Origin: Parus major
Lineage: Eukaryota > Chordata > Aves > Passeriformes > Paridae
Direction of reading: 5' to 3'
Assembly: GCF_001522545.3 (NCBI RefSeq)
Contig: NC_031770.1
Location: 106,556,130 to 106,620,129, forward strand
Length of the DNA: 64,000 bases
Below are positions 43,827 through 54,273 of the stretch, piece after piece. Under the pieces are notes generated by a model. It was not told the DNA's origin and searched no databases. It saw only the letters and a program-made list of their open reading frames with translations. Each line of letters starts with the position of its first letter. Within the stretch, counting starts at the first letter, position 1. The position numbers and the translations under genes are program-made.

Positions 43827-46800
43827 CTCCCCGAAGATGAGAATAAATAGCATTCACTACTTCTTTCTCATGGAGAAATCAGCTAAAGACAATAAAAATC
43901 TGTTTTCCAGACACTGCACGTGCACCCTGCAATCTTAAATACTCAAGACTGGAAATAAAATGTGAGCAACTTCATGCACATGCAACTGTGTTCAAGGGAT
44001 ACTTGGTAAGAGACCAAGAGTTCAAAAATGTCAAAGTTAAGGTTTTAAATGAAATTTTAATTATCCTCTCTGTATGGCCATGTGTAGGAATGGTTCATAA
44101 TTCCATGGGCACATTTTATTTGGTTACATGGGGACTGGATTTGCTTGGTTTACAGCCTGAGCATTCCTTTCGAGGGATTTGGACTATGGGTGTAGGTAGA
44201 TGTGATCCTCTCCTTATCTATTGCAGAAGATGAAAAATAAGTAGTGAAGGAGACAGATCAATATTCTGCTTTATTAACGAAATGCAAGTCAGCATAATTC
44301 CTTTGAGCAGGTTCCACCCTGCTCCCCCCAGCAAAGAGTTAATGATCAGAGGGATTGAAGAGCTCAAAGCAAACTCCATGCTGCTCAGGCTGATTGTGCT
44401 CTGTGCAAGTGAACTGGACACATCATTTATGTGTTGGGCTCTTTGAACTTTTGTAAAGAATAAACAATTAAAATGCTTTGCAGTTTTAAACACTTAGTAA
44501 AAAAGTGGGGTGCTTTTCAAAGAAATAGTCAAATGTGCATACCTGAGACTCAGTTGATTTTCCTGTCCAAGCTGAAGAATGAATGAACTTTCTCAAGGAA
44601 AATCTGTAGGATGTAGAATATTGTATACACTCACACATATTTATATTTTTTGCATGCAAAAATAAAACAGTAAACTGATGCCCCTTTTCCCTCCCTTTTT
44701 CACTACAGGGGGAAAAAAACCCACACAACTTTTCTTTTTTTCCTGAGACTTTCCATTAAAAAACTTCTTCAAATGAAAAAAATATTCTTCTTTTATGGAC
44801 ATTGATTCTTTCTTCTTCCCCATGGAGATTGAAAAGGATGCTAAAAATTATTAAGTTTTCAGCACAGGTTTTCTCAGAAGCATGATTTTCATTCAGAGCA
44901 GGAGTGTCTGAGGGATGAATGACCAGGGATCAATGTTTAATTTTACTCTCTGGATTGGTTTTACTATAGACCATATCAAATATAGATGACAATGAATTAA
45001 AATAGTTTCTATTGTCTCTTCACACCCACATGTGCCCAAATGAAAGGTCTGTTGTTGTCTCTCTTTTTAAATTATGATCCAAATTAGACACTGAATGTGT
45101 ACATGTGATATCTTTCCACTGTATCTCTTTCAAGATTTTATATAAATTTGAGAGATTAAATTATCATTTTTTTCCAATGCTCATAGTATTAATTTATTTA
45201 TGAAAGAAGTAAAACATAAATCAGAAGAATTGTCAGGGCATACTGGGAAACTAAAAACATCTCAAAAACTTCCCTTATGAAAAAATGAATTATTTAAGAG
45301 TAATTTTCTTGGGTTCAGGATGTACTGGGCTGTGTTCTCTCAGTTCACATTAAAACCTCTGAGTTGCAATGCAGTGATGTGAGTCAGGACCTCATCCCCT
45401 GTACAAAACCTGCGTTTGCTCTCGTGATGTGACTGTTGGGGAGCTTTTGGAGAGCTATTGTTGACATTTCAGGGAGCAAGGAACAGAAGAGAATAAAGAA
45501 TAGATTTTTCCGAAGTTCTAAAATAGAAATGCCTAAGTTAGGGGCATTCCAGAGGGGCAAGATGACACTGAAGTCATAAAAGACTTTTTCTATCTCAAAA
45601 GACTTTCTCTATGTCACAGATCTTCAAAGTAAGAATTTTTGTGTCTCTCCATGGATGGTGGAGGGATTTCAAAGCGAGATTTCTCCAAGAGGATAGAGTA
45701 ACACTGGGACAGCTCACTCCCAGAAGTTTTATACCCCCATCCTGCACACCCACCTTTGGTAGACACTGATATTAACAGAGTTAGGACTGTGCAAATATCT
45801 CTTTTCTGGGCCATTTATGCCAGGGGTGTTTAGGGGCACAGCATCCATAAGTTTTGCATCCATTGCTCTTTTTCCCCCACATCATCTTTGGTTACAGCCC
45901 TATAAACTTTTGCTGAGGTCTTTAATTCTTCTGAATCTCAGTGAGTGAAGAAATAATAGTGTCACATAATTAATCAAGAATTACATTCAATTATCATAAT
46001 CAATACTGTCCTTAAAGATATCAAACAATGAAAACTCTTGACACTAGTTCTTCAGTCCTCTTATTATCAATGGCCATAATGGCTCAGTTGTTTTCCTCTG
46101 AGAATGTTGAAGCATCTTTTCTGGTTACTTAAATCCTACCCAATGCACCAAGGTGGGTGGCTGGTGGGTCTGGGTTTACACAAGAGCTGTTGAGTTCTGC
46201 CACATAATTACAGATTGTGTGAATTTTTTTCTCACATTTTTCTCAAAATTTGTGTGACTTTTTCTCTTGTTCTAAACCAGATAACATAGGTGAGGGCATC
46301 CTTTGTTAAACAACCCTCTCACCCCCAAAAGCACTGTTGCTCCTAACAGTAAGAAGAGATGACATTCTGAGGCTGTAGAACCTCATTAGTTTTGGCTCTC
46401 AAATAAATGCCACTGGGAAATATTGAATAATGTGTGTACTTCTTCCTTAAGTTGCTAACTCAAGACATCAGACTCTAAACCTCCCGTGACTTTCTTTAGA
46501 AACCAAGGTTTTACATGTGTTCATGTTCATAACAGAACAACTACTCCATGTCAGAAAGAGAGAAAACAGAATAGTGGAGTGAAATCAGGAGAAGCCTCAG
46601 TGGTGGCAGGCAGGAGCAAACAGGTGACTGTCAGCACCACAAACATCACACACATTTGAAACAAAATGATTTGAGAACAAGAGCAGGCATGAAGACGAGG
46701 TTTACCCACAGAGATGACAGCCTAGCAGGGGAGTAGCTGTGCCTGTGGCTTTTAGGACATCACCTGTCCTGAGAGACACTTCACAGACACCCAAGGTTGG

Positions 46801-48811
46801 CCACTGCACACTGAGAATGAAACCACCATGTATTTTCCTCCTGCCTGCAGTGCTCCTGGACCAGTCTTTTTTTGCCAGAAGCCTAAGCAAGTGCACAGAT
46901 TTCTCTCTTTCAGCCCCCTGCATGCTTTGCAGCCTCCAGGCAAAGACAGGGGGATGTTCCTGCAAAGTTCTGGGAGTCTCCTTGAAGCTGGAGCTTTCCA
47001 ACTGGTGTGTGATGCTTCCAGCCTCAGCTCTTTCATGATGTTTTTGCCTTCGTCAATTCCTGCTTCCAGGAGGAAATCCTCCATTTAATGTAGAGGGATG
47101 CCTCTGGCTTTGCCCTGCTGCCAATGTCTTCAAAAGCATCAGCATTTTTTTCATTCTAATTAAAAATGAAAATTCATCAATTTTCAATCATTCCTGTGCA
47201 CAGATCTGAGTGGTGCTTGAAATACCCTATTTTCTGGGTGCATGTTTGCCTCAGTATAACCAGCCTACCTCATGGTTAGAAAAGTGGGTGATTCTAGTAA
47301 GATAAAAAAGCACCATTCCCACTTATCCAACCCAGGCTCATTAGTACTTTACAGCTTTCAATTGCAGGAGATAATTCCTCTTCATTATTTACTCATGGGT
47401 CCTGCAACCCATACTTAATCTCAGGTTCCCAAGTTCCCTGAAGGATCCTGTTTGGACACTTGGCTGTTTTACTAATCCATACTAATAACAGTCACAGTTA
47501 ATGCTGTTAGAGTTAATACAGTTAACAATATACTAACACTATGATAGTATATTCTGTATATAACACAGAATATAGAGAATACTGTAATAACAGTTACAAT
47601 CTATACTAATAACAATGTAGAATGGACTGAATTACCCATATACATGGAAAAAAACCCAACACAACCACATGCTCTGTTCCAGAGTGATATTTATCATATA
47701 TTTGTTTTGCTTTTTGAAAACACCCTCCAAACTGAAATAATAATAATTTCCTCTTTCTGCAGGGTTTTGTTGCTTCACAATCCTTGTTTTATTTTGCAAA
47801 AAAATATGATCTGCTGATTTCAGCGGGATTAATTATATGCTAATGCTTTGCAAATGTCTGTGTTTAGCCAGAAACCCTTTGAAAAATATAAGGTGTAAAT
47901 AAATGTAGAATATTGCCCATTATGTCTCATTGCTCCTACTGCTTCAGCAGCTCAGTGCTGCAATAGCACATTTATCAAATTGCACCTGAGCAAGGTATGA
48001 AATCCATTTCTGACTAACAGAACCGTGAAAGAAAAAATGCTTATTTTTTGGAAAGTGCCTATGTGCTGTTCACATTGTGAAAATGACTGGCAGTTTCCAA
48101 AGAGAATCTGTAGCTTTCTAATTAATTTCAATTTGGTAGAAACATATTTTTACTTGACAGTTTTGTTACACTCGATTTTTTAACAGTTCAGCTTTTTCTG
48201 GCTTTGAATATTTCTGATCAATATGATCTCATTATTTTATCTTAAAGAGTCCTCAGTTTTGATGGTTTTCAATGTCTGACTTGGTAAATCAATCAGAACT
48301 ACACACTGATAAGAAAGGAAATCAATCAGATATGAGATTAAATCCTTGAAATATAATAGAAAATAAAAAACTTACAAAGTAAATAAAATTTCAAAAGATA
48401 CTTTAACAGCAGCTGAGTTCTAATAAGAAGCAAGTCTCACAAATATTTCATAATATTCTGAATGAAATCTGAGCCAAAATCAGTGATGGCTATTGCTGAT
48501 GTGGGAGAAAAGATGTGCTGGACCAACAGCAACAACTGACTTGTGAATTATTATTATTAATATTATTAAACACTTGTTTAACCCATAGAAGCTTCTGGCC
48601 AGGGTGGTACCCAGCATCATTTGCCTTTAATGGCAGTAATATGTGCATCAAGGTGATGGGGGCTTTGGCAACCACCAAAGTGCACTTGGGAGCCGTGTCT
48701 GCAGCCAGCAAAGCCCATCAGGCTGTGCCAGGGGATGCTCCTGAGCTGGGAACGGCATCCCCAGCACTGCCTGTCAGACAAATGTGTTGGCAGAGCAGAG
48801 TGAGGCAGACA
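43827..48811. other. Unique AT-leaning sequence, no gene recognised
   Basis: No transposon family is recognised over 5 kb. A two-unit 19-bp tandem duplication lies at 45578-45615. Overlapping frames on both strands at 46702-47088 are unrecognised. A hairpin sits at 47548-47574 in a stretch of short repeats of the TACTAATAACA type. About 47815-48130 is AT-rich with homeodomain/POU-like words (TTAATTA, TTTGCAAAT) and may be a conserved non-coding element; this is inference. Confidence 0.5.
47548..47574. other. Perfect 10-bp inverted repeat in an AT-rich stretch
   Basis: TATATTCTGT (47548-47557) and ACAGAATATA (47565-47574) pair exactly around the 7-base loop ATATAAC. The surrounding 47470-47620 sequence repeats short AT words, so replication slippage is the likely source. 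Confidence 0.7.
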
Positions 48812-49330
48812 TCTCAGAATCACAGAATTGTTTAGGTTGGAAAGGACCTCTAAGATCAGTGAGTCCAACTGCTAGCCCAGCACTGTGTTCACCACTAAAC
48901 CATGTCCTCAAGTGCCATGTTCATCTTTTTTTGAGACATTTCCAGAGATGGTGATTCCACCACTTCCCTGGGCAGTTTTTTCCATGGCTTGACAAACCTT
49001 TCAGTGAAGAATTTTGCCCTACTATCTAATTTAAACCTACTCTGGCACAACCTGAGTCCATTTCCTCTTGTCACTTGTTACCTGGAAAAATAGACAAGCC
49101 CACCCGGCTGTCCCCTCCTGTCAGGGAGTTGTGCAGAGCCAGAAGGTCTCTCCTGAGCCTCCTTTTCTCCAGGCTGAGCTTCCCCAGCTCCTCCCTCAGC
49201 TGCTCCTCATCAGAGCTGTGCTCCAGACCCTTCCCCAGCTCCATTCCCTTCTCTGGCCAAGCTCCAGCCCCTCAATGTCCCTCCTGGACTGAGGGGCCCA
49301 GAACTGGACACAGGATTTGAGATGTTGCAG
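48812..49330 (-). mobile_element. CR1 LINE 3' fragment, minus strand (about 519 bp, longest copy)
   Basis: It starts TCAGAATCACAGAATTG, then 'taggttggaaaggacctcta', 'agatcagtgagtccaactgc', 'accactaaaccatgtcctca', 'ccagagatggtgattccacc', 'cttccctgggcagttttttc', 'tggcacaacctgagtccatt', 'ctcttgtcacttgttacctg', 'ccttttctccaggctgagct' and 'gaggggcccagaactggaca'. It retains the 3' terminus and reaches back into the reverse-transcriptase frame. 49191-49256 is identical to 21792-21857 of another copy. Open frames at 49068-49320 are shadows. Confidence 0.95.
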
Positions 49331-50804
49331 ACGCTGACAGTAATTGCATAAATTCATGGAGATAACGGTGGAACTGGAAGTGAGGTGTTTGAGGAATAAG
49401 ATAATGCAAAAGACATTTTAGGACAATCATTTATACCTTGTTCAAGCAAGGGCCCATATGTGGATCTTCAGAGAATAGAAGGAACAGGATAAAAATGCTT
49501 TTTGCCTTTGGTAGCATCCCACTTACTGCCTGGATGCTCCCAGAGCCAGATTTTCTGAGGTACTCACCTTTCAAGGAATGACATTAATTACAAATTGATG
49601 TTAACCATCGTGCTTCTGCTTGGGGCTTCCCCCTCAGCCCTCTGAGGTGCTGCAGAATTGGGGCACACACACATCAGAGCCCCACAGGAGCCATGTGCTG
49701 TCAGTGTCCCTCCAAACCCATCTGCAAACCTGAGCAGGGAATAAAAACAAAGATAGCAATTAAAAATAATAATAGAAAATCAGCAGGAAGAACAGACAAT
49801 AAGGGCTAGGATTAAAAAATGATCAGTGCTACTTGTTCTGTGGCTTCCAGATCTACTTCTTTTCTGGGTTGTGTTCAAGATTTTCAGTCTGTGTTATGAA
49901 ACCTACTGTGCAGTCATGTGGATCAAGACAAGCTGAGCACTCCTCCTGCCTGGGGTTTTGGACCACTCTGACATTTTTCAGACAGACACAGCTGTGCCAG
50001 AGGGGTTAGAAAACTGGAGCAGTTATATTACAGTGTTAATTTCCACGGGTTATATTTCACTTTCTTCTGGGTGAAATGAAATTAATTGGCTTTTTTATTT
50101 TTTTTTTCAACTGAACTTTAAAAAATTGTGTGAGTTGATCAAAAGTCTAAGTGCTTTTAAGTATTGATGGAGCTTGCCGTGGATGGGAATTCTTTCTCTG
50201 CAGTGCTCAACAAAATCAAGACCTATTTCTGTGATGTGTTGTATGTTTTATTTATTTGGAGCCTTTCCCTGGATGATTTAGCACAAGGTGCTGTAGATAG
50301 TAAAATGTCCATTAACTAAAAAAAGTGTTCAGACAGCTAATCAAAAATTATTCTATTAAAAAATGAAATAAAAATTCTTTGGCTTAGGAATTCACCTCAG
50401 TTGTAAGCTGTTAAGTTCTGGGAGGGTGTACCAGTGAAATATTTAAATATATTCACATATGTTACACTTTCCTTGGACAACCTCATCAGAATGGACTGCA
50501 GTGTTGGTGTAAGTGCAGAGCAATATGCTTATATTTCATCTCCTTAAAAAAGTGCCACATGGGGATGGAAATTTTATTTGGATCTTGCTGTTATGGCCTG
50601 TGCAGTCCTTCATGGCACAGAAGAGATAGGATGTGGGGTAAGTGAGAATAAAGACCTTTATTTTGCTTGCAGAATGCAAACAGCATCCTACGGGTGTTTA
50701 CTTCTTTATTACCCTGGCTGAAAACAAAATACATCTCTACCTGACCAGGGCAATTATTCAGGGCTGTCATTAAATTCTGGGAAACAGGAGAGAATAATGA
50801 ATAG
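49331..50804. other. Unique sequence, no gene recognised
   Basis: Nothing recognisable; AT-rich from about 50090 to 50480. Confidence 0.5.
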
Positions 50805-51063
50805 ATTCACAGAATATCTTGCTCTGGAAGGGAGCTTTGCAGGTCTCCAGTTAAACCCTCTGCTCAGAGCTGATCTAACTTTGAATTTAGCATGCTCAAG
50901 GATTTGCTTCCTTTCAAGTTCTGAATGTCTCCAAAGGCCAACAATTCATGATCTCCCCGGGACCTTGTCTTAGTGCTTAATCACTTAGAATTTATTTTCC
51001 TCTTATAAAGCCAGAAAGTCTCCTGCTGCAGCTTATTCTGCTGCATTTTTCCCTTGCACCATT
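50805..51063 (-). mobile_element. Diverged CR1 LINE 3' fragment, minus strand
   Basis: It opens ATTCACAGAATATCTTGCTC, then 'ctctgctcagagctgatcta', 'actttgaatttagcatgctc', 'gttctgaatgtctccaaagg', 'tgcttaatcacttagaattt' and 'gctgcagcttattctgctgc'. These follow, with many substitutions, a CR1 3' group that reads 'gctcagggc..gttttgaatatctccaagg'. It is older-looking than most copies here. Confidence 0.7.
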
Positions 51064-51127
51064 TAGGTATGAGAAGAGCTGGGCACCCATTCTGTGATGG
51101 AAGAAAGCACCAGGAGCCCTTTTTCAT

Positions 51128-51205
51128 GAAATCACAGAAGGGTTTGGATTAGAGATCATCTAATTCCCACCCCATGCCAGGGACAGGGATGCCACCCCCT
51201 AGATC
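51128..51205 (-). mobile_element. Short CR1 LINE 3' end, minus strand
   Basis: It reads GAAATCACAGAAGGGTTTGG, 'agagatcatctaattcccac', 'ccatgccagggacagggatg' and 'ccaccccctagatcaggaca'. It is a short 3' end of the same group as 10951 and lies 65 bp from the diverged copy at 50805. The open frame at 51204-51461 (minus) lies just beyond and is unrecognised. Confidence 0.8.
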
Positions 51206-53665
51206 AGGACATCCTCTTTAGGTTAAAACCCCCAAAGAGTTCACTCCAGCCCTTTGCAGCAGTGGTTTTGGTAGGGATCTCATTAAGAGACAAACTTACC
51301 CCACAGAGGGTGAGCCAGTCCTGCTCAGTGGCAGCTCTGAACACCCTCACTGTGCCTGAAGAGGTGAGAACCAGCACAGGACAAACCTGCTGAGCTGTCA
51401 GCTGCAGAGGAAAACGGGGATGCCACGATTCAGATGCCTGTGTCTGGATCTGGTGAAACAATTCAGCTGTGAAAATTGAAAGGGGTGGAGGTAAATGAGC
51501 AGTGAAGGCTGCTCTGGCTGGTTTTTACAGATTGGGTGAGGGAGGACACACCCTCTCAGCACTGAGATGAATTTTGGGTCTGTCTTGGTACTGCTAGGCA
51601 CTATAGAGATGGAAACACCACTGCACAGCAATCCTCTGGGGAATTAAACTGCTGATTACAGCTTACAGAGCTGGTTATGGTTTATTTCTTTATTTTTTAT
51701 CAAGAGCTTTATTATTGAAATTGCTCTTGATATTTAGTATGTGCAGAAACATTCTCAGCTTGGAAAAGAGTTCACTTGGACAGGTTTCTCTAAAGTGAGA
51801 TGTAACTTTAAGAAATAATTAAGAAGGCAAAATTCCTTTCAATGTCAAGGGAAAACTCACCTCAAGTCCCCACTTGTGGCCAGGTACTGTTGCAAGGTGT
51901 GTGTCTGTGGATATTTTGTGTGAGGATCATTGGACTGGTATTTCTGCAAGTGCAGAACTTTCCTTTTCCTCATGAAACACTGCAAAAAGCCTGTCTTTTG
52001 TCTGCTGCAAAATTAATCCAAATTGTGAAGAATCAATAGGTTTTTTTTTCCCTGGTTGGCTCTGATATTATCCCAGGCTTCCAGCCTGTGTCCACAGGAG
52101 ACAAGAAAAACTTCCCAGCAACAAATCAACAATATCCTCATTATCTAGCATTTATTTCAGTTGTTTTGCACATTTATTAAAAAAAAATAATTGTTTTATT
52201 GCCTTAAAATTGGATGAAGCTGTTCATAAGGCTGATAGAACTGCTACAGATTTTAGCAAATAAATAAGAGCTTAGAAAACTATTAATCTGTTCTAGAAGT
52301 TGCATCAAATAAAAGAGTCAGCCTTGAATGAAAGTTTCACAATCACATTTCTTTTCCTCAGGTTTATCTCACCTTTAGATCTGTAGAATATTTCAGCTTC
52401 TAGAGCTAAAGGTCTGGAATTTTTCCTTATCACTGAAATTCACTTGTTTATGTAAAAAAATACCTATCAGGCAAGACATGCAACTACATTTTAGGTTTAG
52501 TTGCAGAATTCAGCAAATTTCCACTTCCAAGAAAGACACAAAGCACTCAGTTATACTGGGCAAATGTTTCTTGATAACTCCTATTGCTCCTTAGGTTTTC
52601 TGATTTCTCTTTGTCAAAAAAATGTAGGATTTGATCTTTGGCCATGATTAAGTGTGAACTGTGTAAAGAACTGGGTTTCATTTATAGGTCTTGCACTTCT
52701 GAAATCTGTTTTCCTTTTTAGTGTGAAACAATTAATGAGTTTTAAAAGTTCTGTGGTGAACCATATCTGATATTTACTCGACTTGGTGATCTGGAGGTGC
52801 ACTTTGGTGTGCTGGGCTGTACAGTGAAGCAGGAGACCCCTGATAAAGAAGCCTTGCACTGTGGAAGCCCTCTGTGGATAATTTTCCAGCACAGCTCCTG
52901 TTCATATTTATCACATTGCTATTAAAAATGACCTTTTGCTATTAAAAATGACCTTTCCATTGCATATTCCATTTTACAATGCACATTCTCTAGAGCTTAT
53001 AAAATATGGGGCTTTGGTGTGTATCCTGCAGTGGTTTGAATCAAAACTGACAGAGAACTGGGGGCACATTACCATCCCCTGCATCTGCTGCCTCATTTTC
53101 CACAGAAGATCCCAAAGTGTTGAGGAAGCTGATGATGTTGAAAGCTGTTTAAAGAAAGCACTCTTTTCCCTGAAACAGGGTCCCACATAAGAGTCCAGCA
53201 GCTGCTAATTAATTCTTCTGTTAGCCTGCTGTCACATTTAGCTCATCATTCAATGGACCTTCGCTGTCAGTGCCATTTCACCCTCCAGGGTGGATCTCAG
53301 CCACTTTGTCCCAAGGTCAGACATCTTTATTAGGAGCTTTCCTTTACTGTATGTACAGAGAGCTGGCTCTGCTCTGATGGTATCAGATAAAACCCAACTG
53401 CAATGTCTCCCTCAGAGGTGACCTGGCAAAAGGAGAAAGGCATCATTCAGCCATGAAAGTGATGATTTGGCTTAATTTGCTTAAGAAAAAAATAATAACC
53501 TGAAAAAAGCTTCCACCCCATAACTAAAAATCCACCCAGTGGGCTTTGCTGCAGCTTTTGTGTTGCTCTGGGGTACCTGCAAAGCTTTTTTTTCTTAGCT
53601 GTCTGTCTAGAGATGGAGGGACGTAAAGACCTGTAGCACAGACAAAACTTTACATTCTCCTTCTC
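51206..53665. other. Unique sequence, no gene recognised
   Basis: A 20-bp direct duplication (GCTATTAAAAATGACCTTT) lies at 52918-52957. Overlapping frames at 52936-53190 are unrecognised. No repeat family is recognised. Confidence 0.5.
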
Positions 53666-53842
53666 ATGTAGAATATTCTGAGTTGGAAGGGACTCACAAA
53701 GGTCATCAAGTCTAGCTCTTAAGTTTATCCCATACAGAGAAAAAAGTCCAACTCTTAAGTTTATCCTATACAGGGAAAAAAAATCCCATGACTTTGGTGT
53801 TATCAGGACTGTGCTCTGAGCAGCCAAGCCAATCTCAGTGAC
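53666..53842 (-). mobile_element. tRNA-Ile-derived SINE with CR1-like tail (TguSINE1-like), minus strand
   Basis: Read on the minus strand, the element has a tRNA-like head followed by a CR1-like 3' tail. The head (53842 down to about 53757) includes TGGCTTGGCTGCTCAGAGCA, which corresponds to tRNA-Ile TAGCTCAGTTGGTTAGAGCG. It also has CTGATAACACCAA, matching the Ile anticodon arm (anticodon GAT), and a B box degraded by a T run. On the plus strand the tail reads TTCTGAGTTGGAAGGGAC followed by GGTCATCAAGTC, the same group as the CR1 at 21162. A songbird SINE of exactly this plan is known to me as TguSINE1, thought to be mobilised by CR1. An internal 36-bp segment is duplicated in tandem (53708-53743 and 53744-53779). 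Confidence 0.8.
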
Positions 53843-54030
53843 TGCTGTCTGCCCCACTGCTACTCAAATCTGGAATGCTTGCAGCATGATGAGGGACCCA
53901 GCAGGAAAAAGAATATTTCTGACCATTTCTGGATGTCACATGAGAACTGCTGTGATCATGAGTGTGTGCCTTGGTTGCTGTTAGAGAAATGCTGCACCAC
54001 CTCCTGCCCAGACTGAAAGTCTGGGTTATG

Positions 54031-54273
54031 ATGGTTATGGCCTCAAGTTGTGCCAGGGAAGTTCAGGTTGGTTATTAGGAAATATTTCTTCACTGAAACA
54101 GTGGTTAAGCATTGGAGAAACCTTTCCAGGGAAGTAGTGGAGTCAGGAGTCACCATCCCTGGAAGTATTAAAAAAAAGTGAATGGGGCACTTTGTGGGAT
54201 GGTTCAGTGGCAAGGTTGGACTTGATGATCTTGGAGACCTTTTCCAGTGTTTATGATTCTATGATTCTATGAC
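54031..54273 (+). mobile_element. CR1 LINE 3' fragment, plus strand
   Basis: It reads 'ggttatggcctcaagttgtg', 'ccagggaagttcaggttggt', 'tattaggaaatatttcttca', 'gtggttaagcattggagaaa', 'ggagtcaccatccctggaag', 'ttggacttgatgatcttgga' and ends with two TATGATTC repeats (TTATGATTCTATGATTCTAT). It is the sense version of the group seen reversed at 2731 and 48812, with an intact terminus. Confidence 0.95.

Noticed and set aside
42973..43938. Very long open frames (250-294 codons) on several strands
   Set aside because: They run through the 695-bp N gap, where untranslated Ns hide any stop codons. Only short real sequence is present at each end.
53757..53842. A functional tRNA-Ile gene on the minus strand
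   Set aside because: The B box is destroyed by a T run, the acceptor stem does not pair and the segment is fused to a CR1-like tail, so it is a SINE head.
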